Shown: in pieces, positions 8,635 to 16,293 of the stretch
Layout: each line of letters starts with the position of its first letter
How positions within the stretch are numbered: the stretch's first letter is position 1
Assembly (NCBI RefSeq): GCF_027270315.1
Contig: NZ_CP114413.1
Coordinates: forward strand, 3,534,001-3,598,000
Length of the DNA: 64,000 bases
Direction: 5' to 3'
Source: Streptomyces cinnabarinus
Lineage (GTDB): Bacteria > Actinomycetota > Actinomycetes > Streptomycetales > Streptomycetaceae
Position numbers and translations under genes: made by a program
Notes under the pieces: generated by a model
Told to the model about the DNA's origin: nothing
Seen by the model: only the letters and a program-made list of their open reading frames with translations
The model's database searches: none

Positions 8635-9501
8635 TCAGCGGAAGACCGAGGCCGGTGGCGCGGGCGAGGCCACTGCCGCGGCGTCCGTGACCGGGGTGGC
8701 GCCGCCCGTGAAGTCGAGGAGCGACCTGCCGTGCTCGACCCGCGCCGGGTGCGGGTCGGAGGCGGCCCGGCGGGTGAGTTCCGCGACCGGGAGCGGGTGG
8801 TCGGCGGCCACCAGTACGGCGTTGCCGAAGCGTTTGCCGCGCAGCACCGTCGGATCGGCGACCAGGGCCAGCTCGGGGAAGCGGACGGCGGCGGTGGCGA
8901 TCTGGCCGCGCAGATGCGCGAGCGGCGGTCCGTCGGCGAGGTTGGCGGCGTACCAGCCGCCGGGGCGCAGTGCGCGGCGGACGTCGTCGAGGAACTCGGT
9001 CGAGGTCAGATGGGCCGGGGTGCGGGCGCCGCTGAAGACATCGGCGATGACGAGGTCGGCCCAGCCGTCGGGCACCTTGGCGAGCCCTTCGCGGGCGTCC
9101 GCCGACCGCACCCGGATCCGGGCGTTCCGGTCCAGCGGCAGCTCACGGCGGACGAGTTGGACGAGGGGCGCGTCCCGCTCGACGACCTGCTGGGTGGAGC
9201 GGGGGCGGGTGGCGGCGGCGTAGCGGGCCAGGGTGAGGGCGCCGCCGCCGAGGTGCACGGCCTGGATCGGGCGGCCGGGTGGGGCGACGAGGTCGATGAC
9301 GTGGCCGAGCCGCCGCTGGTACTCGAAGGAGAGGAAGGCCGGGTCGTCCAGGTCGACGTGCGACTGCGGCGCCCCGTCGATGAGCAGGGTCCAGGCGCGC
9401 GCCCGGTCCCGGTCGGGTATCAGCTCGGCGAGCCCTCCGTCGACGGCCTCGACGACGGCGGCGGCCGCGTCCTGGCGCCGGGAGTTTCTGGACTTGCCCA
9501 T
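8635..9501 (-). CDS. Spermidine synthase-fold SAM-dependent enzyme
   Basis: A 288-residue soluble protein with a Rossmann methyltransferase core. The nucleotide loop is HLGGGALTLARY, the acidic ribose-binding residue lies in VVERDAPLV, and the post-motif is LVIADVFSGA. The overall arrangement is that of spermidine synthase-like proteins common in actinomycetes. The polyamine-site aspartate motif of true aminopropyltransferases (D-x-x-D-P-x-G-P type) is replaced by DVFSGARTP, so I doubt it makes spermidine. Substrate is unknown. It is a single gene; the neighbours give no clue. Confidence 0.8.
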   Translation of the reverse strand: MGKSRNSRRQDAAAAVVEAVDGGLAELIPDRDRARAWTLLIDGAPQSHVDLDDPAFLSFEYQRRLGHVIDLVAPPGRPIQAVHLGGGALTLARYAAATRPRSTQQVVERDAPLVQLVRRELPLDRNARIRVRSADAREGLAKVPDGWADLVIADVFSGARTPAHLTSTEFLDDVRRALRPGGWYAANLADGPPLAHLRGQIATAAVRFPELALVADPTVLRGKRFGNAVLVAADHPLPVAELTRRAASDPHPARVEHGRSLLDFTGGATPVTDAAAVASPAPPASVFR

Positions 9502-9586
9502 TCGGCCATTATGCGGAGCGGGGCCTGATCACGCAGGCCGCGGTGGGCGGGGTCACAGGCAGGGGTCCCGAAGCCATCGGCGGGGT

Positions 9587-9628
9587 TCCCGGCGTCACCG
9601 CCAGGGATCCCGGCGTCGCCGCCAAGGG
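9587..9628. repeat. Two tandem 21-bp GC-rich repeats
   Basis: Two copies of a 21-base unit beginning TCCCGGCGTC lie head to tail with 3 mismatches, directly after the stop of the next minus-strand gene. A weaker third copy precedes them (about 9566-9586). It may serve as part of a 3' untranslated region; no hairpin terminator is evident. Confidence 0.6.
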
Positions 9629-10000
9629 TCACTGGCAGTTGTCCGCCGCCTCGATCAGCCGGGCCGCTTCCCCGAGCGCCGCCCGCAGCACCGCCGGGTC
9701 CGTCGCGAGGTCCGCCTCGCCGGGCGGCAGCAGCCAGTCGGAGCCCTCCGCCGGCGGCTCGGGGGGCAGACTCAGGCCCCGGCCGTCGGTCCGGGTGCAG
9801 ATGCTGCCGGGTACGTCCCAGCCGGCGGCGGTCCCGGGCGGTACCACGAATCCGAGGGTGTCGCAGCCGTCGTCGTGCAGAACGGGCCCCACCGCGTCCC
9901 CCGCCCCGCGGCGCAGGATGTCGACCGCCTCAAGACCCTGCCGCGCGGGCACGGTCACCAGATCGCAGTTGTGATTGATCTCCATCCCGGCCTCCACCAC
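9629..10000 (-). CDS. Small conserved-type protein of unknown function
   Basis: A 123-residue acidic protein with no family that I can name. It starts at GTG 10000, chosen because AGGAGG sits six bases upstream; two further in-frame starts (GTG 9997, ATG 9985) follow. The N-terminus MEINHNCDLV contains a cysteine, and two more cysteines (GCDTLGFVV and SICTRTD) fall in a beta-rich middle part. The C-terminus is a helix with Ala/Leu and ends DNCQ. No signal peptide or membrane segment is visible. It is divergent from the HTH-TPR regulator 283 bases away, a pairing that may be functional. Confidence 0.65.
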   Translation of the reverse strand: MVEAGMEINHNCDLVTVPARQGLEAVDILRRGAGDAVGPVLHDDGCDTLGFVVPPGTAAGWDVPGSICTRTDGRGLSLPPEPPAEGSDWLLPPGEADLATDPAVLRAALGEAARLIEAADNCQ

Positions 10001-10283
10001 GGAACCCCTCCTCGAAACGAGCGGGTCGGGAGTCGGGCGGCTCCCGTTCCAGGAAGTTCAACGTGGCACCACGTCAACGGCTACGGCACAAGTCCGCCGC
10101 AAAGGATGGCAGTTCATGGCAGATGCTGGATGAGATATCCGGTTTGTAGCCAAACACCACATGCCGGGTCCGGCGCAGCAGGTACGTTCTTGCCCGCCGG
10201 GCACCGGGGGTACGAAGCGAACAAATCGTTCAACTCGCCACCAGTTCGGCATGGTTCGACGGTTCGCACGAGAGGACCCGGCC

Positions 10284-11726
10284 ATGACGTCGTCAGAGCT
10301 GAACTCGTCCCAGCTTCCCAGACCACCCCGACCGAACCTCGCGTTCCGGCAGTTGCGCGGCAAACGCTCGCCGGCCGAGTTCGCCGCGGCGGTACGCCGG
10401 GCCGCGCGCGAGATCGGGGAGCGAGTGTGCTGTGACGCGCGTTACATCGGCCGGGTCGAAGCGGGCGAGATCCGTTGCCCCAACTACGCGTACGAACGGG
10501 TGTTCCTGCACATGTTCCCCGGTAGCACGCTCACCGATCTGGGCTTCGCGCCCCGGGCGTCCGTTCGCGGGCGCCGGGCGCGCGAGGCGGAGGACGCGCC
10601 GGCGTCTCACTCCGTGAGACCCGCGTTCATCGTGAGTGAGACATGGGGGGCGCCCGAGCCGTATGTGACGCAAGACCCGTACGACACGCACGAGAAACCC
10701 GAGGAGAGCGACGTGCTGCGTCGCGCATTCATGACCGGCGGAGGCGCCACGGTGGCCGCCGCCTCGCTCAGCCCTTTCGGGCTCGCCATCGACGCCACGG
10801 CCGCGGAACGCCCCGCGCGGCGTATCGGGACGAGCGAGGTGGCGGCACTGGAGGAAGCGGTCCGCAGGATCCGGCTGCTGGACGACCGGCACGGCGCGGA
10901 CGGCCTGTACCGGCGCGCGGCGGCACCGCTGCGCGCCGCTTACGCGCTGCTGGACGCCGGTACGACTCGGCACGCGGCAGGTGAACGGCTGCACTCGGGC
11001 GCCGGTGAGCTGGCCATCTCGGTCGGCTGGCTGGCGCACGACTCGGGGCGGTTCGACGACGCGCGCTCGCACTACGCGGAGGCGCTGGCGACCGCCCGGA
11101 TGGCCGGGGATCCGGGTCTTGAGGCACACGCCTTCTGCAACACGTCGTTCCTCGCGCGGGACGCGGGGCGCCCGCGTGAGGCGGTGCGCGCCGCGCAGGC
11201 CGCACAGCGCGTCGCGCGCCCGCTCGGCTCCGCGCGCCTGATGTCCCTGCTCTCGCTGCGCGAGGCGGGCGGCTGGGCGGGCCTCGCCGACCGCACGGGC
11301 TGCGCACAGGCACTGGCGCGGGCACAGGCGCTGTACGCGCGGGGCCGCTCGGACGCCGACCCCGAGTGGATGAGCTTCTACGGCGAGGCCGAACTGGAGG
11401 GCCTGGAGGCGCAGGTCTGGTCGACGCTGGGCGACTGGCGCCGGGCGGCACGGCACGCGGGCCGCGCGGCCGATCTCCAGGACCCGCACTTCAGCCGCAA
11501 CATCGCCCTGTACACGGCGGAACTGGCCGACGACCTCGCGCGCGGCGGGCGCCCGGACGAGGCGGCGGCGGCCGGAATGCGCGTCCTGGACCTGCTGGCC
11601 GAGGTCCAGTCCTCCCGCATCCAGACCATGCTGGCGGGCACGGCCCGGGTGCTGCTCCCGCACCGGAGGGCGGCCGGAGTGTCGACATTCCTGGAGCGGC
11701 ACGCGAGTGTGCCGCGAGCGGTGTGA
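10284..11726 (+). CDS. HTH and TPR-repeat regulatory protein (NsdA-like architecture)
   Basis: A 480-residue protein. Residues about 20-75 form an unusual Xre-like helix-turn-helix (SPAEFAAAVRRAAREIGE, then YIGRVEAGEIRCPNYAY). After a linker, residues 140-165 have a twin-arginine-like RRAFMTGGGATVAAASLS stretch, which in this family is internal and unlikely to be an export signal. The rest is all-helical with TPR-like units (GWLAHDSGRFDDARSHYAEAL, EAHAFCNTSFLARDAGRPREAV). This layout is shared by Streptomyces developmental and antibiotic regulators such as NsdA, but orthology is not claimed. GAGAGGA precedes the ATG. The 283-base upstream region is long enough for complex control. Confidence 0.8.
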   Translation: MTSSELNSSQLPRPPRPNLAFRQLRGKRSPAEFAAAVRRAAREIGERVCCDARYIGRVEAGEIRCPNYAYERVFLHMFPGSTLTDLGFAPRASVRGRRAREAEDAPASHSVRPAFIVSETWGAPEPYVTQDPYDTHEKPEESDVLRRAFMTGGGATVAAASLSPFGLAIDATAAERPARRIGTSEVAALEEAVRRIRLLDDRHGADGLYRRAAAPLRAAYALLDAGTTRHAAGERLHSGAGELAISVGWLAHDSGRFDDARSHYAEALATARMAGDPGLEAHAFCNTSFLARDAGRPREAVRAAQAAQRVARPLGSARLMSLLSLREAGGWAGLADRTGCAQALARAQALYARGRSDADPEWMSFYGEAELEGLEAQVWSTLGDWRRAARHAGRAADLQDPHFSRNIALYTAELADDLARGGRPDEAAAAGMRVLDLLAEVQSSRIQTMLAGTARVLLPHRRAAGVSTFLERHASVPRAV

Positions 11727-11745
11727 CGGGCGAGGCGCGAGGCGT

Positions 11746-12342
11746 TCAGCCCGCCAGGTGCCCCACGTCGTTCCAGTTCTCCAGCGCGGGCTCCCCGTAG
11801 GCCCAGCCCAGGACCGACAGCGAGGTCGGGTTCAGGCGGATACGGGCCGCGAAGTCCAAGGGCAGACCCAGCCAGCGGGCGCCTATGGAGCGCAGGATGT
11901 GGCCGTGGGCGAAGATCAGGACGTCGCGGTCGGCGGAGCGCGCCCAGGACACCACCTCGTCCGCCCGCGCGGTGACCTCGGCGAGGGTCTCGCCCTCGGG
12001 GACGCCGTCCCGCCAGATCAGCCAGCCGGGGCGCAGGGACTGGATCTCGTCCGGGGTCAGGCCCTCGTAGGCGCCGTAGTCCCACTCCATCAGCGTGTCC
12101 CACTCGGTGGCCCGGTCCCCGAACCCCGCCAGCTCGCAGGTCTCCCGCGCGCGGACCAGCGGGCTGGTGCGCACCTCCACCCCGGGCAGCCCGTCCAGCG
12201 GCGGCCGGTGCAGCCGCTCGCCGAGCAGCTTGGCCCCGCGGCGCCCCTCCTCCAGCAGCGGCACGTCCGTCCGCCCGGTGTGCTTGCCGGACAGCGACCA
12301 CTCGGTCTGTCCGTGCCGGGCCAGCAGAATGCGCGGTGCCAT
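11746..12342 (-). CDS. Histidine phosphatase (phosphoglycerate mutase superfamily)
   Basis: A 198-residue cytoplasmic phosphatase. The phospho-histidine motif is LLARHGQTEW at residues 5-14, the acid/base glutamate lies in the MEWDYGAYEG segment, and the second catalytic histidine is in IFAHGHILR. It fits the short acid-phosphatase type rather than true phosphoglycerate mutase, and the substrate cannot be inferred. The gene converges on the TPR regulator with only 19 bases between stops, and is divergent from the PAP2-type gene. Confidence 0.9.
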   Translation of the reverse strand: MAPRILLARHGQTEWSLSGKHTGRTDVPLLEEGRRGAKLLGERLHRPPLDGLPGVEVRTSPLVRARETCELAGFGDRATEWDTLMEWDYGAYEGLTPDEIQSLRPGWLIWRDGVPEGETLAEVTARADEVVSWARSADRDVLIFAHGHILRSIGARWLGLPLDFAARIRLNPTSLSVLGWAYGEPALENWNDVGHLAG

Positions 12343-12532
12343 GGGGTCCGGAGCCTTTCCAGGAATATGCGAGGCGGAACCCCTCCATCATCCCGCACCC
12401 TGTGAGGGGGCAACCCGGCGGGCGATCTCTGCGTCTATCAGGGCCGGGGGCGCCTGACGGAGGCGTGCACGTACACCGTAAGGTGGCCTGTCCGGGCAAC
12501 CGGCGCCACAACGAGAAGGGGGAGGCGATCGG

Positions 12533-13534
12533 ATGCCGCACGCCGAGACACCAGGCATGAAGGCGGCTCCGCGAACCCGTCTGCGCTGGTGGACCGAGCT
12601 GCCACTGATCGTTCTGGTGTACGCGTGCTACTCGGCGGGCCGGCTGCTGGCCCGTGGCGACGTCACCTCGGCCGTGGACCACGGCCTGGCGATCCTGCGC
12701 GTCGAGAAGGTGCTGTTCCTCAACGCCGAGCACCCGCTGAACCGTCTCTTCACCCGCGAGCCCTGGCTGGGCGTGCCGGCGGACTTCTGGTACGCCTCGC
12801 TGCACTACCTGGTCACCCCGGTGGTCCTGGTCTGGATCTTCCGGTCCCGTGCCGTGCACTACCGCGTCGCCCGCACCTGGCTGATGACGTCCACCTTCAT
12901 CGGCCTGATCGGCTTCACCCTGATGCCGACCTGCCCGCCCCGGCTGCTCTCCCCGACCTACGGCTTCGTGGACACGATGGCCTACTACAGCTCGTACGGC
13001 TGGTGGGGCGGCGAGGCCAGCGCCCCGAAGGGCCTCGGCGGACTGACCAACCAGTACGCGGCGATGCCGAGCCTGCACTGCGGCTGGGCGCTGTGGTGCG
13101 GTGTGATGCTGTGGCGGTACGGCGGGAACCGCATCACGAAGATCGCCGCGGTCATCTATCCGACGGTGACGGTGATCGTGGTCATGGGCACCGCGAACCA
13201 CTACTTCCTGGACGCGGTCGCCGGCGCCGCGGTGATGGGTGCCGGACTGCTGCTCACGCCGTACGTCCTGCGCTGCGCGGACCGGGTCCGGGCCCGCTTC
13301 GAGGGGCGCGGCTCGCTGGTCGCGGCGAGCTCGGCGCGGGCGTCGTCCGAGGCCGCTCCCACGGCGTCCTCGGTGGCATCTCCCGCCGCAGAAGCCCCGA
13401 TTGTCAGTGGCGGATGCCAGACTTCCGCGGGTGAGCGATTTCCACGGCAGCGCGATTCACGGTTCGAGCCCGGAGCCGAACCGGGTGCCTCTCCCACGGA
13501 CGCGGGGGACGGCGCTCCGGCAACGGCTCGCTGA
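12533..13534 (+). CDS. PAP2/Aur1-like integral membrane phosphatase or phosphotransferase
   Basis: A 333-residue protein with about six membrane helices in residues 20-250 and a disordered, Ala/Ser-rich tail. The active-site motifs of the inositolphosphotransferase branch of PAP2 enzymes are present: PTCPPRLL (about 145), MPSLHCGWALW with the catalytic serine-histidine (about 180), and NHYFLD (about 222). Enzymes of this branch act on phospholipid head groups or polyprenyl phosphates at the membrane. The ATG at 12533 follows GGGGGAGGCG. The gene overlaps the downstream nuclease gene by 104 bases; the overlapped end encodes only the low-complexity tail, so the tail may have grown to reach the next stop. 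Confidence 0.85.
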   Translation: MPHAETPGMKAAPRTRLRWWTELPLIVLVYACYSAGRLLARGDVTSAVDHGLAILRVEKVLFLNAEHPLNRLFTREPWLGVPADFWYASLHYLVTPVVLVWIFRSRAVHYRVARTWLMTSTFIGLIGFTLMPTCPPRLLSPTYGFVDTMAYYSSYGWWGGEASAPKGLGGLTNQYAAMPSLHCGWALWCGVMLWRYGGNRITKIAAVIYPTVTVIVVMGTANHYFLDAVAGAAVMGAGLLLTPYVLRCADRVRARFEGRGSLVAASSARASSEAAPTASSVASPAAEAPIVSGGCQTSAGERFPRQRDSRFEPGAEPGASPTDAGDGAPATAR

Positions 13535-14627
13535 GCTGCGCGGTCCCGAGGTAGCGGCCAAGGCGCTGGACGCCCGCGCGCTGGCCGCCCTCGCCGCCAA
13601 CCCCGGGTGCAGACGGCGCGCGATCCTGGACGGCGCCGGGGTGAACAAGACGGCACTGGCGAGCGCGCTGGGCGCGCCCTCGGCCTTCGGGCAGTCACAG
13701 TTCGCCCTCACCCGCGGCAACGCCTTCGAGGCGAAGGTCAAGGCGGACGGCGGCGCCGAGCTGCTGCGGCTGGTGCACGCCAAGGTGGACCGCGCGGCCG
13801 AACCGCCCGCCCGCGCGCGCGTGCCGGACCTCGCCGCGTCGGGCCCCGAGGGCCGCACGGCCCGTACGGCACTGGCGCTGCGCGAGGCGGTCGAGGCACC
13901 CGGCGCCTGGACCCTGCTGGACCACCCGATGCTGGCGCTGGACGTCGCGGGCTCGCCCGCGTTCCTGGAGCCGGACGCGGTGGTGGTGCACCCCGACGGC
14001 AGCTGGACGGTCGTGGAGATCAAGTCCTTCCCGATGCTGGACGGCTCCGCGGACCCCGCGAAGGTGGGCGCCGCGGCCCGCCAGGCGGCGGTGTACGTAC
14101 TGGCGCTGGAGCAGGTGGCCGCCCGCCTCGCCGAGAACGGCCCGCCCCCGCGCGTACGCCACCGCATCCTCCTCGTCTGCCCCAAGGACTTCTCCAACCA
14201 GCCCACCGCCTCCGCCGTCGACATCCGCAAGCAGCGCACGGTGACCGCCCGTCAGCTGGTCCGGCTCACCCGGATCGAGGACATCGCCGACACGCTCCCC
14301 GAGGGCACCTGCTTCGACCCCGCCCTGCCCGCCGCCGACCTGACGGCCGCGGTGGAGTCGGTCCCGGCGACCTACGCCCCCGAGTGCCTGTCCGCCTGCG
14401 AACTGGCCTTCCACTGCCGCGACCGCTCCCGCGCGGCGGGCGCGGTCACCTCCCTCGGCCGCTCGGCCCGCGCCGACCTGGGCGGCCTGGCCACGGTCGA
14501 GGACGTCCTGGCGGCGGCCCACGGCACATCGGGCGACCCCTCCGACCCCGCCGTGGCGGCCCTGCGCAGAGCGGCCCACCTCCGCGCCGAGGCCCTCGGC
14601 ACCCGGGAGGCGGTCCCGTGTCCCTGA
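13431..14627 (+). CDS. RecB/Cas4-type PD-(D/E)XK nuclease with putative Fe-S cysteines
   Basis: A 398-residue soluble protein. Nuclease motifs appear in order: GNAFE (96-100), EPDAVVV with Asp182, VVEIKSF with Glu196 and Lys198, and the RecB-type QxxxY as RQAAVY (Gln219, Tyr223). Cysteines lie at 60 and at 320, 324 and 330 (ECLSACELAFHC). One cysteine before and three after the nuclease core is the Fe-S arrangement of AddB, Dna2 and Cas4. The GTG at 13431 is chosen because it opens a chain with no homology-breaking upstream residues; it overlaps the PAP2 gene by 104 bases. It is the first of three coupled genes ending in a helicase, which suggests joint DNA processing. No cas genes are near. 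The Fe-S assignment is inference from spacing. Confidence 0.82.
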   Translation: MSDFHGSAIHGSSPEPNRVPLPRTRGTALRQRLAELRGPEVAAKALDARALAALAANPGCRRRAILDGAGVNKTALASALGAPSAFGQSQFALTRGNAFEAKVKADGGAELLRLVHAKVDRAAEPPARARVPDLAASGPEGRTARTALALREAVEAPGAWTLLDHPMLALDVAGSPAFLEPDAVVVHPDGSWTVVEIKSFPMLDGSADPAKVGAAARQAAVYVLALEQVAARLAENGPPPRVRHRILLVCPKDFSNQPTASAVDIRKQRTVTARQLVRLTRIEDIADTLPEGTCFDPALPAADLTAAVESVPATYAPECLSACELAFHCRDRSRAAGAVTSLGRSARADLGGLATVEDVLAAAHGTSGDPSDPAVAALRRAAHLRAEALGTREAVPCP

Positions 14628-14729
14628 CCACTGCCCCGGCCGCAACGGCACCGCCCCGAGCCGCGCACCCGCGAGCCAAGGCCCTCGGCACCCCGGAGAC
14701 CGACCCGTGTCCCTGATCACCACCCTGGC
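14575..14729 (+). repeat. Tandem duplication (89-bp offset) of the nuclease/next-gene junction
   Basis: The end of the nuclease gene (…CTCGGCACCCGGGAG, CCGTGTCCCTGA) recurs 89 bases downstream (CTCGGCACCCCGGAG, CCGTGTCCCTGA) with high identity over about 60 bases on either side. Both copies hold the same overlapping GTG…TGA arrangement. The first GTG (14618) opens a 32-codon frame that stops in the second copy (14716), ending GTPETDPCP, a sister of the nuclease tail GTREAVPCP. The second GTG (14707) starts the next real gene. Confidence 0.85.
14618..14716 (+). CDS. 32-residue mini-ORF coupling the nuclease gene to the next gene
   Basis: The frame starts at GTG 14618, eight bases before the end of the nuclease stop codon, and ends at TGA 14716, overlapping the GTG start of the next gene by 10 bases. 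It exists because of the 89-bp junction duplication. Ribosomes finishing the nuclease could re-initiate here and again at 14707, keeping coupling across the extra 89 bases. The peptide is Pro/Ala-rich, with no motif. It may be only a relay or a by-product of the duplication. Confidence 0.35.
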   Translation: MSLTTAPAATAPPRAAHPRAKALGTPETDPCP

Positions 14730-16293
14730 CCGCCTGGAGGCGATCAGCACCGGTCGCGCGCAGCCGTCGGCCACCGTCCGGCATCGGCATCTGTCCGAGC
14801 GGCCACTGGTGTTCGTGCCGCTCACCACCGCCGGTGAGGCCGGTGCGCCGCTCGGCGCCCTGGTCGGTACCGAGCGCGGCGCGCCCCGGCTGCTGGTCGT
14901 GCCGCAGCCGCGCGACCGCGATCTGCGGTTCGCGTTCCTGGCCGACCTCGCCGACACCGTGCTGCCGCACATCGAGGCGCACACGGAGGTCGTCGAGGCC
15001 GCCGAGCGCACCGACACCGACCCGGAGACCGGCAAGCGGGTCAAGGTCGAGGTCGACCTGTGCGCGGACGCGGCCCAGCTGATCGTCCCGAGCCGCGCGG
15101 GCCTGGACTACGTCCGCCTGCTCGGCCGCTCGATGCGCTTCCGGCGTACGGCGGAACAGGACCCGGACACGCCGTACCCGGCGCCGCCCCGGGTCCCGCT
15201 GCTGGGGCGCTGGCTGACGCAGTACGGCGAGCGGTCCCGGGTGCCCGGCTCCTCGTTGCTGCTGGCCATGACGGACGTACTGGCGAGGCACTGGGCGACC
15301 GGCCAGTCCACCCTGGAGGACCAGCACCTCGGGGCGCTGCTCTCCTGGATCGACCCGCCGGAGGGCGAGACCGGCGCCGCGGCCGCCCTGCGCGCGGAGC
15401 TGGGGCGCGACGACCAGGGCCAGTTGCTGTGCCCGCCCGCCGGACCGGCCACCGACCCGGCGTTCGACAACAAGCTGCTCGCCCCCGCCTTCGAGCGCTA
15501 CGACCGGGCCCGCACCGCGCTCGCCGCCGCCGAGGACGGTCTGGAGGCCGACGACCGGCTCGCGGTGCTGACGGCCGCCGAGCGGGAGATCCGCGCACTG
15601 GTCGAGAAGAGCATGCGGCCCACCTGGGACGCGGTGTGGGCAGGCCTGGATCTGCTGCGGGAACTGCCCCCCGGTGCCCATGTCGAGGAGCGGTGGACGC
15701 GCGACCGCTGGTCGTTCACCGCCCACCGGGACCGGATCACGGCCGGCGAGCCCCCGCAGCCGCGCCGTGACGACGCGGTGACGGCGGCGAACAAGCTCGC
15801 CTCGCGGGAGCGCGAGCAGGCCCGCCTCGATGCCCAGGAGGCCCTCGACGACCCGCTGGTGATGGCCGGGCGGCGGCTTGCCGGGGAGGCGTTCGTGGGT
15901 GAGGTCACCGATGTCGTGATGGCGTACAGCGAGGGCAAGCGGCCCAGTCCGCGCCCGCTGGTCACCGTGCGCACCGACGACCGGCCGCAGCTCGCCGAGC
16001 GGGTCAGGGCGTACCGCTCGCTGGGCGGGAAGCCGCAGGCCACGGAGCTCGTCGGGGCGGACGGCGATCAGCTGACCCTGCGCGTCCTGGACAAGATGGG
16101 CCGCGGCAAGGAGCCCGAGGAGGGGTCCGTGCCGGAGAAGGGCGACCGGATCTGCTTCACGCTGTTCGAACACGAGCAGCGGGGCGGGGCGAAGCTGCCC
16201 GACCCGGAGCAGACCCCGTGGACGCACGGCGGGCCGCCCGGGGAGGCGCTGCCGGAGGCCGCCGACCGGCTCACCGAGGAGGACGTCCTGTGA
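14707..16293 (+). CDS. Unknown protein linking the Fe-S nuclease and the helicase; possible beta-barrel tail
   Basis: A 528-residue cytoplasmic protein that I cannot assign to a named family. The first 130 residues look like an alpha/beta domain (LVFVPLTT, RLLVVPQPRDRDLRF). The middle is helical, with a charged stretch near 360-400 (NKLASREREQARLDAQEAL). Residues about 415-495 look like a small beta-barrel (RPLVTVRTDDRP, LTLRVLDKMG, KGDRICFTLFEHE), comparable in position to the barrel that joins nuclease and helicase in Dna2-type enzymes; this comparison is by eye only. Its GTG start overlaps the mini-ORF and its stop overlaps the helicase start (GTGA), so all three proteins should be made in step. 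It has no Walker or nuclease motif. Confidence 0.75.
   Translation: MSLITTLARLEAISTGRAQPSATVRHRHLSERPLVFVPLTTAGEAGAPLGALVGTERGAPRLLVVPQPRDRDLRFAFLADLADTVLPHIEAHTEVVEAAERTDTDPETGKRVKVEVDLCADAAQLIVPSRAGLDYVRLLGRSMRFRRTAEQDPDTPYPAPPRVPLLGRWLTQYGERSRVPGSSLLLAMTDVLARHWATGQSTLEDQHLGALLSWIDPPEGETGAAAALRAELGRDDQGQLLCPPAGPATDPAFDNKLLAPAFERYDRARTALAAAEDGLEADDRLAVLTAAEREIRALVEKSMRPTWDAVWAGLDLLRELPPGAHVEERWTRDRWSFTAHRDRITAGEPPQPRRDDAVTAANKLASREREQARLDAQEALDDPLVMAGRRLAGEAFVGEVTDVVMAYSEGKRPSPRPLVTVRTDDRPQLAERVRAYRSLGGKPQATELVGADGDQLTLRVLDKMGRGKEPEEGSVPEKGDRICFTLFEHEQRGGAKLPDPEQTPWTHGGPPGEALPEAADRLTEEDVL

Noticed and set aside
8635..9501. True spermidine synthase
   Set aside because: The aminopropyltransferase catalytic Asp motif is not seen; only the fold is supported.
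10711..10800. Twin-arginine export signal in the HTH-TPR protein
   Set aside because: It lies about 145 residues inside a protein that begins with a DNA-binding domain, so export is unlikely.
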